NCBI GenBank assembly: GCA_033557675.1
Contig: JAWQRM010000708.1
Coordinates: 1 to 20,317, forward strand
Length of the DNA stretch: 20,317 nucleotides
Reading direction: 5' to 3'
Source of the DNA: Coptodactyla brooksi
Lineage: Eukaryota > Arthropoda > Insecta > Coleoptera > Scarabaeidae
In this document: in pieces, positions 9,618-18,228 of the stretch
How the letters are laid out: each line of letters opens with the position of its first letter
Position numbering within the stretch: position 1 is the stretch's first letter
Notes under the pieces: generated by a model
Database searches by the model: none
What the model was told of the DNA's origin: nothing
Seen by the model: the letters and a program-made list of their open reading frames with translations, nothing else
Program-made: the position numbers and the translations under genes

Positions 9618-12600
9618 CTGCAACAAAAAAAAAAAAGAAATACGTTTAACAAAAACTATTTTCAAAAGACATGACAAACTAGGAGTTTTTAAAGACGTGT
9701 ATTGGAATTTTTGAAAATTTTTCGGGAATGACCAGGATTTTACAAAAAAGAAGCCTGCAAACAAAAATAAAAATTAGTCACAGAAATAAACTCACTCTGA
9801 TTCTAGGACGTTCTCTCCCATAGGCACATCCACCGTTTCAATCCTCTCAATCTCCGCCTCCGTTCCCTCATCAACTTCCATGGGAACGCTAGGATCAGAA
9901 ATGGCACGAGGAGAAACTGGTTCTTCCTTAACGTCAGGAATCTCGGGAATCTTAGCAGCCTCAGCAAGGCTCTCTTGAGTGTCATCGGCTAAACTGTACG
10001 GCGCAGAAACCAATTCCTCCCCCGACCTATTGCCCCCAGATTCTGGAGGGGACACCGATAACACATTATGTTTCGGGACAATCAAGAACTTCTTTTGTCC
10101 CAGGTACTCTACAATTTGCGGCCTCGGATGGGGCTGCGCTTCGACACCGTCATCATTTCTCTGACTGCCATTCCCGACTTGTATCGTGGAGCTTGGCGGG
10201 AACCAAGTGGTAACCGAGCCGAGCAAAGATTTTGATTCCTGTGCACCTTCCGGTGCTTTAACGTATTTCGGTACTGTGGCCAAACCGGGTCTTGGGGTTA
10301 GTTTGGGCATTTCGAGTTCCGGCTTCGCAACCGTTGCCGGCGGTTTTGAAGACTCCGGCGGCTGGGGTTTCGGAATACGCTGCAATTTCGGCAGCGTAGT
10401 AGGGGCGGTGACCGTCAAGGACTTCATTGAGCTTATGGGAGTTAGGGGTGGGGGTGGGAGGATTGCAGAGCCCGTACTTGGAAGTTGTCGCAGTTGGCAG
10501 TTCTGCGGAATATACAAAATCGAGCATTACTTTACGTAATCCCACAGTTCGCAATACTATTTATTTATTACGCTAAACGAACGTGTAACTTATTAATATG
10601 GTAAGTGGAAACGATTATTACTTTAACATTAAAGTTAATCTTATCTTCTCTTTTACAACTTCTCGACAATACAACCCACCGTTTTACTCAAAGTGTACTA
10701 CTTAACAATCATAACATTATGGAAAAGTTTATATAGCGACAAGGATATAATTGTAGAATTAAAACTCCCATAAAACTAGATTTGCATCTTTTAAATAAAC
10801 CTTGCTTGCTCATGTTTGACAGTTGCTTGCCGTGTTCGCACTGCCTGTTTTAGGATTGGAAAAATGATTAGTTCTATAATTGTAAGCATATTTCGAAGGC
10901 ATTTATTTATAAGTTTACAACTCAACTGCCATTTAAAGTTGATTTTGTATTTTGCGGAACTTTTATGAAATATTTTTGCTATAAAAAATGAACTTGGAGA
11001 GAAAATTTGAGGCGACTCAATTTTTGCAAATTCCCAGTTGTGATTATTGACGCAATTATAAACAACTGTCCACTTATACTTTTATAAGTTTATGAAAAAT
11101 CAAATGTACTACTTTTTCGTAGAAGTAGACAATTTCGGATAAAAGTAAATCATGTGCTGGTATACCTTGCAAACGTAAGCTTCGATGGCAGCCAGTGGTG
11201 ATAGGCCAACGCACTCGTTATGGTATAGACATAGGCAGTACCGGCATTGTAACGATGGTATCGGTTTCCAAACGTTCTCGCAACGGATCGAGCACGGTTG
11301 CTGTTTATCCTCCTCATTCAAACTGTAAGACGGTTCAAGATGTAGGGAAGGAAATGGGCAGGTCATGGGGTCGGTTTCAAAAAAAATTTTCAAAATTTCC
11401 AATACAAACAGTCTTTTGCAAGGGGTTCCCGACAAATAAATTGCCGGCCGGCAACTTATTTGTCACCTTCCAATTGGTTAACATATCTCTTTTTACACTA
11501 AACGGGAGGTCAAAAAAAGGAAAGAGCAGAAGAAAGCAGTCGTTACTTACTTGTTGCCCCATTTTGTAGCCTTCTTAGCGGGACTTGACCAGTTCGGCGG
11601 GTACGTACCCACCTCCATGTCGCTGTCGTCCTTGCTTTTCTTGTCAGCCTTCGTTTTTGTCGCTTGACTCTTGTTCGGTAACTTCACCTGTGGATGAAAC
11701 AGATAATTCACAAAAATGTAAGAGACACCGCAATTAGTGATAGCACATTTACCATAGTTTCAACAGAAAACCTCCTTACAAATGACAAACCAAAACATAC
11801 ACAAACAATACCTGTTCAAAGCACACCGAGGTTTAATTTGACAGAACAAAAATGTCATGGAGAACTGGTAACTTGATATAAGATTATTTGATCTGAGAAT
11901 GCAAAGAATGCAGTTCAAATATGATAATTACAAAATCAAACAATGCCAACACTACACCAAAACCAAAAAAAAATTTTTCCTCCACACGTTTCGCTGACCA
12001 AGTCAGCATCTTTGGGAGCAATAAAGACAATGTGTGGTGGTGGCATTGTATTACTTTTACTAAGCCAAAGGTTCCAAAATCTACAACTTCTATGGCAATT
12101 ACAACCAATTCATTTTGTTAGTAATGAAATCAGTATTTAATAAGATTTCAAATTGAATTATTAAGAATTATTAAGTATTATACAAATTATTAAGTATTAT
12201 ACAACTGCAAATTAACTCATTACACTAAAACTGAATCATTTCACCATGTCTCAATATGTTTAATTCACAGATATTTCATTTATAAAAAGGTAGCAAACAC
12301 AACAATTTGTCTTAAAATATGATACATGCTCTTTGTTTAATTATTCCGAAAATTAACCGATAATCGATTCCTTTCGAGGCACGGAGGATGCCTTTATCTT
12401 TCACAATAATAATATCGTGATAATGTGATATCATTATGAAATTAATTAAATAAAATTTTCATACCATATAATAATGATATCAATGGCATATCTTATATTG
12501 AGAAACGTGATGCAAACATGATTTAGAGTGAGTGCACGCAGTGGGGTGTATCTGTTCGAATGTCGAATAGGAAAAACAATGGAAGACAATGGAAAACAAT

Positions 12601-15600
12601 AGAATGACAACTGACCTGCCTGGATCAGTTATGTTGATAAGTGAGGCTTAAATAATAATTTGAAGAACGTGTGTGCATTTTAAAAATGTAAATAATTTTT
12701 TCATATAGTATTATTTGTATATACTTAACAAGATCCGAGTTGTATATACTTAACAAGATGCAATCGAGTTTTGAAAATTAAAAATAAATTAAAATTAACT
12801 TTTCACCAAGTTAGGAAATAAAACAGATAACATACATTGCGCTGCACATAGTATTTATTTATTATGTGCTGTGCTTAGGTCCAGGAACCATAATAATTGA
12901 AGACATACCTCGAATCCTTCAAGGACTGTACGATGACAAAGAACATGGTGATGAACTAAGATGCGGTATTCAACTAAACATAAAACAATCTGAGCACTAC
13001 ACGTGTATATATTATGAACCAGCACAGTGTGAACCAGCACTGGAAGAGGATAGTGATTCTAACAATGACAGTTATGATGAAGCTGATCATTTATTCGGAA
13101 ACCACAAAACTTTAAGATGAAAGAAGATGGTCTTGGCACATAAAAAGAAAACTGCAAAAGATTATAATAAAAATCACTTCCTTCCCAATGGGAGGGGAGT
13201 GATTTTTCCACCAATTTAAATAATACCATTTAAGGGATGATGCTTGATGATGGGTGTTATATACCATGCAGGAAATTATATGTCGTCTCATAGAGATATT
13301 GCATTCTCGCACACAATTCGGAAGATCCCAAAAATCGCATGACAATTAGTGAGAGAATCATAGCACGAATCATACTGACCTAGGCAAGCAGATTCTCTGA
13401 GAGCGTTGACGGATGCACAACATCTTCAGAATGTCCGTTTATACAACCACCGAGAAGATTTAAATTATCAACTGGGTATTTGAACGACAAAATTCTTGAG
13501 AGGAATTTGGAGTTGCTTTCAAAAATCGTTCAATATCATTGCGTCGAATATGAAACTGATATCTGATATCAGTGAACCTATCTCCAGCAGACAAATGTCC
13601 GAAAAAGTTGATGTGAGTGTTCAAACAGTTTGAAGAGCAATAAATTCCGTTGCTTTAAAGTGGGAACTACGTAAGACATTTTTCCTGAAGATAATATCAG
13701 ATGAATGGAATTTTGTGAAACTATGATGGAAAAAGCAGGCGATAATTAGTGTACAAGTGTCCCTCTATTCGAACACCTGCTGAAGAAGTTAGCCCTCTTA
13801 GGAACCATGCAAAAAATAAAAGAGAAATTCCCCCAGAACTTTTACGTAAACAACTTTCAGAACGATAAAACGTAGCAGACTAACCAGTTATAATGTTGGA
13901 TTAGAACAATACAAGAGGTGGATTGACAGTTGATAAAACGGCAGCTACCAGCATCACGAAAGACAAAATGATATCCGATGGTACTGTTTTATATATTTTT
14001 GAATATTGTAGTGATAAATGCTAATGTTTTTATTCCTTGGCCGTAAGCTATTAGCTTATACAGGAACAATTATTTATAAGGTCGAAAATTCCTAGTTTCT
14101 GTATTCCTGAAAACAAACAAACACGAGGAAGATGCTGCGGAAGGAAGAAAAACATCACAGCCAGGATAACATGCAGTAGATGACATCAATTTGTTTGCAA
14201 ATCACAAGGTGATATGTACCTCCAGTTTGAAAATTTCTGAATAAACCTACCTAAGTTGTTTCTATTAATTTCTGTTTAATCGTGGCTATCTATTTTAATC
14301 AAACTGACACATGTTCCTCTTGTGCATATATAAGATACTACACTAGTTTTAGCAAACTGAATTAAGAATATTATTTTATTTTATCTACTTAAGAACATTT
14401 TCCTCCACATTTAAAACATGTTCTATTGTTTCGTTTTACTTTACCTTCAAAAGTTGCTAGAAAATGCCAAACCGAATTCTAAAAATTAATGACACTTTTG
14501 ATTATAAAATAGTGAGTTTAATAAACTTCGATCAGGAAATCGCTGATGTATAGAGCTATCTTGCAGTAACTGTGCTTTAGCTTTGCTATAAATCAATATC
14601 TTCATTGGATATAAATGATTTGATTATGGTGTGGATTCACAAAATAATTAAGTCTGCAAGTGACAACTAAAAATTTATCTTATATCTAAAAACTTATATT
14701 TAATATATATTAAATTGCCTGAAGGCAACATTTTCATTAGTATTTTTTCTTTTCACTACGTTTATCTTTTCATTAGGTAAAATATGTGCACATATTTAGT
14801 TAATTATTATTATTCAACTGCTATACAGAGTGAATCAGAAGTCGCATGCCAACCTAAGACGAGAGATAGAAGACACTTTTTTAAACACTTTTTATTCTTT
14901 AAAAATTTGTCATTTTTTTTTTATTTAATGATAACATAAACAAGATTATATTTAAAAAATTACAAATGATTTTCAAATATGCCTCCTTCAGTTCTTATGC
15001 AGGCTCGACAAGGTCGTACGATTTTTTTGATTAAATTGAAATTGCCATTTTGTATTTCAGCAATGGCAACATTTATTCTTTCGGTCAATTGCTCTACTGT
15101 ATCAATTTCAATCACATAAACAATTGATTTTAGAGCTCCCCACAAATAAAAATCTAATGAATTTAGATTGAGAGATCTTGGAGGCCAACGTACTACTCCA
15201 TTTAATCCAGTCCCTCGATTTGATAAATGTGTATTTAACCATGCAGTTACCTCTCTTTCTCTACGAGGTGGTGCCCCATCATATTGAAACGAGATTTTAT
15301 TTACCATATTAAGTGGTATATTTAAAAAAAATCCCTGTTCTATTTTCTAGTAACTAATTTTGCCTAATTTTTAAAGATTACTGTTGTTATTAAAGAGACT
15401 GTAAAGTTCAGAGTGGTGAAGGTAAATAAAAGCTTACCTTAAATCCTGAAGACGTTGATTTCGGAGAACTCCTAGCCTTCGATATTGAAGATTCAGTACT
15501 ATATCCAGAAGTTGGCGTGCTTGGTTTCGGACTACTAGCTTTTGGAGTTCTGGGGGATTTCGTAATATACTCTCTTGGCCCAGTTTTCAACTTGGCATCC

Positions 15601-16183
15601 CTAATTATCTCCTTCTCAGGGTCATCAATGCCCAATGGTTCTTTATAAAACGTAAAATCGTCGAGTGTTAATTCTTTGTTTTTCAAATTCTCTGATACTT
15701 CCCGCATCGACCTAACTTTCTTCCCAGAAGGTGTATAATAATATATATCACCATTCCTTCTTATTGAATTATCGGATGTCGCCCTATAAACCAGTTCGCG
15801 TTTCCACCCAAATTGAAACGGTTTTAGAAAATTCGGATTGGTCAAGTCTATTTGGACTTTTTGTTTCTTGGAGGAGTGTCCTGATGGGCTGCCGGCACTC
15901 ATACGATTCGCCTTTATCGTAGCCAATGCCGGACTGTTACTATCTGTAGACTCGCTAAGCGAGTTCTCTTTCTCTGTAGTGTCCAAGGGTTGGTTCTCAC
16001 CATTCTCTATCCGCTTCACCTTGTCGTACTTGGGAGAAGTAATCACTATGTCACTATAGCGTTTGTTTGGTATTCGTGCACGTTTTCCTTTTCCAAGCTG
16101 CTGTTTCTGTGGTACAGACATGTCATCCGACACCTTGTCGTCAGATTTCTCTTCTAACGTAGATGCTTCATCCAGTGTTTCAT
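8264..16183 (-). CDS. MBD-PHD-F-box-LRR nuclear protein (five exons, 5' end not certain)
   Basis: I join exons 16183-15438, 11687-11551, 11322-11166, 10502-9796 and 9617-8264. All are GT-AG and all phases fit, giving about 1,030 residues. In order the product has a basic, Ser-rich start, a methyl-CpG-binding domain, a Lys-rich stretch, a complete C4HC3 PHD finger, a long Pro/Thr-rich linker, an F-box and a run of leucine-rich repeats. From the families: MBDs contact methylated or other CpG DNA, PHD fingers read histone tails, and F-boxes bind Skp1 in SCF ubiquitin ligases whose LRRs select substrates. I infer a chromatin-bound ubiquitin-ligase adaptor in the nucleus. Drosophila six-banded (sba) is a possible match from its MBD, but I could not confirm this, so no symbol is given. 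The start codon is probably in an exon further upstream; M at 16133 is internal to the exon. Confidence 0.83.
9796..10502 (-). CDS. proline-rich linker exon
   Basis: The exon opens with NCQLRQLPSTGSAILPPPPL, whose first Cys completes the PHD finger. It then encodes a long low-complexity region rich in Pro, Thr, Ser and later Glu/Asp (for example PEIPDVKEEPVSPRAI). It is probably disordered. VKEEP is a possible sumoylation-type site (inference). The donor TCAGA|GTGAGT leaves two bases. It is GC-richer than the flanking introns, as expected for a real exon. Confidence 0.8.
10503..11165 (-). other. intron between PHD and proline-rich exons
   Basis: This is 663 bases of AT-rich sequence with no transposon signature or frame that I recognise. 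A short inverted pair (ACTTTAA/TTAAAGT) occurs near 10,620. The acceptor on the minus strand reads TTTTGTATATTCCGCAG. Confidence 0.6.
11166..11322 (-). CDS. exon with most of the PHD finger
   Basis: The acceptor is GAACCGTCTTACAG and the donor TGCAAG|GTATAC is in phase 0. It encodes NEEDKQQPCSIRCENVW and on through CRYCLCLYHNECVGL to YVCK. With the first residues of the next exon (NC) the zinc ligands are C-x3-C-x11-C-x2-C-x4-H-x2-C-x13-C-x2-C, a full C4HC3 set. Only the last Cys is on the next exon. Confidence 0.83.
11431..11464. repeat. 34-base near-perfect palindrome in an intron of the MBD-F-box gene
   Basis: GACAAATAAATTGCCGG is followed directly by CCGGCAACTTATTTGTC. Sixteen of 17 positions pair with no loop, and the GC centre (GCCGGCCGGC) stands out in AT-rich intron sequence. 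It lies between the linker exon and the PHD exon. Confidence 0.85.
11551..11687 (-). CDS. short linker exon (Lys-rich)
   Basis: The exon is 137 bases with acceptor TTTCATCCACAG and donor CAACAA|GTAAGT (strong). It encodes VKLPNKSQATKTKADKKSKD and ends near PPNWSSPAKKATKWGN, with two bases carried to the next exon. The phase matches both neighbours, which supports the model. It is likely a nuclear-localisation-type basic linker between MBD and PHD. Confidence 0.78.
11930..12096. repeat. local repeat family, two copies head to head
   Basis: The right half (12,017-12,096) reads in plus sense GGTGGTGGCATTGTATTACT then AAGCCAAAGGTTCCAAAATC. The left half (about 11,940-12,012) gives, on the minus strand, GACTTGGTCAGCGAAACGTG then TTTTGGTGTAGTGTTGGCAT. 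Both halves match the plus-strand copy at 17.6 kb, so this is an inverted pair. The left half also has a small hairpin (GCTGAC/GTCAGC) next to GAAACGTG. Confidence 0.6.
12166..12204. repeat. 19-base tandem duplication
   Basis: Two adjoining copies of AATTATTAAGTATTATACA in an AT-rich part of the intron. Confidence 0.75.
12427..12481. repeat. inverted repeat, possible small MITE
   Basis: GATATCATTAT at 12,427-12,437 pairs perfectly with ATAATGATATC at 12,471-12,481 across 33 AT-rich bases. A further GATAATGTGATATC-type sequence lies just outside. Confidence 0.65.
12715..12759. repeat. 25-base direct duplication
   Basis: TTGTATATACTTAACAAGAT occurs at 12,715-12,734 and again at 12,740-12,759 with CCGAG between. 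It lies about 100 bases before the piggyBac remnant. Confidence 0.85.
13169..13207. repeat. 18-bp hairpin with 3-base loop
   Basis: AAAAATCACTTCCTTCCC, loop AAT, GGGAGGGGAGTGATTTTT. All 18 positions pair if two T-G pairs are allowed. It lies directly after the acidic piggyBac frame. Confidence 0.85.
13420..13733 (+). mobile_element. mariner fragment nested in the piggyBac relic
   Basis: Broken frames show an N-terminal DNA-binding part (SSRQMSEKVDVSVQTV, RAINSVALKWELRK) and then FFLKIISDEW / RWMEFCETMMEKA. The last part aligns at the DNA level with the copy at 19.49 kb (TTTTTCC.GA.GATAATAT, then ATGGA.TTTTGTGA). No DDE region is present. piggyBac sequence resumes directly after it. Confidence 0.5.
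14241..14823. other. AT-rich intron stretch without recognisable content
   Basis: No frame, repeat or transposase motif that I can support. It separates the piggyBac relic from the mariner terminal repeat at 14,826. Confidence 0.4.
14826..15325 (-). mobile_element. 3' third of a DD41D-type mariner with terminal repeat
   Basis: The minus-strand frame 15,307-14,960 encodes VNKISFQYDGAPPRREREVT on to RSLNLNSLDFYLWGALKSIV and ends CRACIRTEGGIFENHL. Two catalytic Asp positions are visible, QYDG and LDFY, with 41 residues between them by my count. After the stop, the element end is probably the terminal repeat CAGAGTGAATCAGAAGTCGC at 14,826, next to a TA. The first two thirds of the gene are missing, so this is a 5'-truncated copy. 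The remaining frame has no stop, so it is younger than the other copies or lucky. In the conserved PDL motif the Asp is Asn (LNL). Confidence 0.8.
15438..16183 (-). CDS. exon with methyl-CpG-binding domain
   Basis: The acceptor is TTTCTCTTTTCAG and the donor AAG|GTAAGC is in phase 0. After a basic segment (KGKRARIPNKRYSD) comes the MBD, about 70 residues from LTNPNFLKPF to FTFYKEPLG. It shows the hallmark GWKRELV, GDIYYYTPSGKKVRS and SENL parts. By alignment from family knowledge, the DNA-contacting Arg (GWKR), Asp (GDIY) and Arg (VRS) are all kept, so binding to methylated CpG is plausible. The exon ends in a Ser/Pro/Lys-rich tail with many SP and TP sites. The frame opens upstream of the first Met (ETLDEASTLEEKSDDK), which shows that an earlier exon exists. 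Confidence 0.85.
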
Positions 16184-16851
16184 CTGAAAAGAGAAAAAAA
16201 AAATAGAAGAGTCCAATTAATTAAAAGGATTCAGAAGTTTTGAAATAAATAACAGCATTTGTGGTAAAATAATTTTCACCCAACAACATTGCTAAACAAA
16301 AGTATCGATATTCAAAACGATTAAGCAAAAACGGGTATGAAATAAATTGAAAGCGCTTTGGATTTGAAATGAGCTGTTATGTCTTAGAAAGAAGAGAGTA
16401 CTAAAGCGGTGATTAGTAAAGTGGTGATGATAAAAATGATCAATATAGAGCAATGTGTCCATGATTTGGCACACCTAGAAAATCTGTGTCTCATCTCAGA
16501 AAATTTATCTTTTAAAAAGCGTTAAAATTTTTGCTTCAGTGTTAATAAGATACTTACAGAGCCATGACCTTGTGAATTCGTTAAATCAAATATTTTGATT
16601 GAATATATTTTTTTGCTTAATGGTGTTAGGTTTGTATACATTTTTATTACATTAACATTAAAATCAATACAAAATATTTAGATAAATGTTTAGGCACTTA
16701 AATATAAAAGCATAAATAAGCAATATTATGTCACAAAAGAAGTGCATCAGAGTTACCTAAACATTGTGCTAAAAAGGCACGGCAATCTCCCTTGAAACAA
16801 CAATGGAGGTAATTCAAACACGCCTTAATATTTGTAGGTCTTTGAACTTAC
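16184..16851 (-). other. intron upstream of the MBD exon
   Basis: AT-rich sequence ending (minus sense) in a long pyrimidine tract TTTTTTTTTCTCTTTTCAG. I see no coding frame or transposon signature in it. Confidence 0.5.
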
Positions 16852-16869
16852 CTCCGTCGACTGTTACCA
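16852..16869 (-). CDS. candidate 18-nt microexon of the MBD-F-box gene
   Basis: On the minus strand TTTTTTTATAG precedes TGGTAACAGTCGACGGAG, which is followed by GTAAGTTC, a near-ideal donor. Its end phase (one leftover G) fits the MBD exon, which begins AT, making a GAT codon: (x)-V-T-V-D-G-D-E-T-L. If the previous exon ended in A, the first codon would be ATG. The phase and donor match support it, but so short a match can arise by chance. Confidence 0.35.
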
Positions 16870-16884
16870 CTATAAAAAAATGCA

Positions 16885-17545
16885 ATGGCAGAGGCAAAAT
16901 TTAAAAAAATGGAAAAACTGCTGTGGGTTATAAGTGAAAAAGAAAAATCGATTTTTAATAATCTTAAAAAGACAGATAGAGGTGAAGAAGCATTGGAAGC
17001 AAGGGCTGATTTATGAAATTTAAATCCCAAAGTAATTGTCGCAGTGTAAAATTATGTGGTGAAGCAGCAAATACAGATATTGTGGTGACAGCAGCTTTTC
17101 CTAAGGAATTTCAGGGTTATATAGATTTGTTAGGAGCAAATGTTTTAGAAACTTAAACCGATGTTAGTGTGTCAGGCACATGCTTTAAAGTATCTAAACA
17201 AAAACATGTCAGTTTATTAGGAATGGAAGAAGAAAGTTACATTGTTATTTTTGCCCTACTGCTGTGTTTTTGTGAAGAAATTAATTTACCACCCAACAAG
17301 ACACTTGGACAACGCTCCTGGACATCCTAAAAAGCTTGATGATATAAACATACCATTGGATGTCAAGGTTGCTTACATGTTCCGCAATACAAATCTATTT
17401 TGTAACCAATGATCAGGGGGCAACTTTTAAAGCTTATTATCTCCGTAATACCTCTATGGAAATGATCAGTCATAGACATTTTGGAAAAAATAATTAAAGA
17501 CCATTAGTTGTCTTTGGATATTTTAAAAGGTGTTAAAAACATTAA
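16885..17545 (+). mobile_element. decayed Tigger (pogo/TIGD1-like) transposase
   Basis: In order along the plus strand, across frame changes: KSIFNNLKKTDRGEEALEAR, RSVKLCGEAANTD, FPKEFQGYIDLLGANVLET, CFKVSKQKHVSLLG, LDNAPGHPKKLDDINI, DVKVAYM, NDQGATFKAYYLRNTSMEMI and DILKGVKNIK. This order matches the CENP-B-like second half plus DDE domain of Tigger1-type transposases. The second catalytic Asp (LDNAPGHP) and the third (NDQG) remain. At the first, NVDET has become NVLET. The stretch between the first and second catalytic sites is heavily deleted. It is inactive. It adjoins the local repeat at 17.55 kb. Confidence 0.8.
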
Positions 17546-17552
17546 GTCTTCC

Positions 17553-17700
17553 CCAAACAAGTCAGCATCCAATGCTGACTTGGGCAGCGAAACATGCGTC
17601 GTGCACAAAACTTTTTTCGGTTTTGGTGTAGTGATGGCATTGTATAACTTTGTTACTAAAGCAAAGGTTCAAAAATCCACGACTTCTGCCAAATTGAAAC
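17553..17700 (+). repeat. local repeat family, copy with hairpin 17,558-17,582
   Basis: It begins with a perfect 11-bp hairpin (CAAGTCAGCAT, CCA, ATGCTGACTTG), followed by GGCAGCGAAACATGCG. Then come TTTTCGGTTTTGGTGTAGTG, ATGGCATTGTATAAC and AAAGCAAAGGTTCAAAAATC. The same blocks occur in the same order at 12.0 kb (inverted pair) and partly at 6.7 kb. No open frame is conserved, so the similarity is at the DNA level. Confidence 0.6.
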
Positions 17701-18060
17701 ATGTTCAATATTAATTCATCAGGGAATAAGTTAAAATTTGCATTTTTAAAGTCTCTAGACCTTTTATAATAACCGTTTATTCTAGAAACCAATCGAATGC
17801 CTCTAAAGCACCTCCATAGCGAGATGAACACCGTTTTCTTTCAAGCACACATAACTCATCGACCGTGAGATAATCAATTAATAAAAGTAAACAAAAAATC
17901 TTATTGGAGTGTAATCAAATGTTCCAAAAGCAATTGCAAGAAGATAATGCTGTTAAGACTTATTAAATAAATAGATTGAGAAGAGAAAAAATTAGGTATA
18001 GTGTTAATTTGTATTATTTTGTTTATTGCAAAAGAGGTTGGCTAAATAAATAATTTATTT
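17701..18060. other. AT-rich stretch, nothing recognised
   Basis: No coding frame, transposase motif or strong repeat. Confidence 0.4.
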
Positions 18061-18228
18061 CAACACGCTGGCCTTGATTTGCAACTTGTAATGGATCAGC
18101 ATTTAGGTAATTTAGAAGACGAGATATTATCACATAAATGCTCATCTACAACGCTAAATACTAATCAGCGAACATTTCAAACAGTTTAATATGTCATAGT
18201 CTCTTCAGGGCACTAACTTGGGCCTTTT
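18061..18228 (+). mobile_element. possible helicase (Helitron/Pif1-type) fragment
   Basis: One frame reads QHAGLDLQLVMDQHLGNLED, then LNTNQRTFQTV. After a stop and a frameshift it reads TNLGLFIDIL. This recalls the start of Pif1-like helicases (LN.EQR..F..V, then GG.FF.D before the Walker A motif). The Walker A GxGKT itself is not seen. It is short and stop-bearing, so the call is tentative. The stretch 18,240-18,840 after it has only broken frames. Confidence 0.28.

Larger units (their letters stand above)
12866..14240 (+). mobile_element. decayed piggyBac element in the first intron in view of the MBD gene
   Basis: The N-terminal part (about 12,866-13,120) is an acidic frame ending ALEEDSDSNNDSYDEADHLF, like the variable acidic start of insect piggyBac proteins. 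From about 13,735 the core appears: CTSVPLFEHLLKKLALLGTM, KIKEKFPQNF, then NTRGG..VDK near the last catalytic Asp region, and YPMVLFYIFEYCSDKC. The Cys-rich C-terminal finger (RGRCCGRKKN, ITCSR, HQFVCKSQGDMY) follows and a stop comes at 14,238-14,240. Stops, frameshifts and a large internal loss make it inactive. A mariner fragment separates the two halves. I did not find the terminal repeats or TTAA borders. Confidence 0.72.

Noticed and set aside
8298..10539. Plus-strand frames opposite the F-box and proline-rich exons (8298-8633, 8841-9245, 9979-10164, 10186-10539)
   Set aside because: They mirror real minus-strand exons with strong domain matches and have no recognisable content of their own.
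11694..11876. Plus-strand 60-residue frame next to the linker exon
   Set aside because: It lies in the intron of the opposite gene and has no homology signal or splice context.
11940..12015. Hammerhead ribozyme core in the local repeat (hairpin followed by CGAAAC)
   Set aside because: The GAAAC side is present, but the required CUGANGA is not: the sequence reads CUGACUU. Without it a hammerhead fold cannot be claimed.
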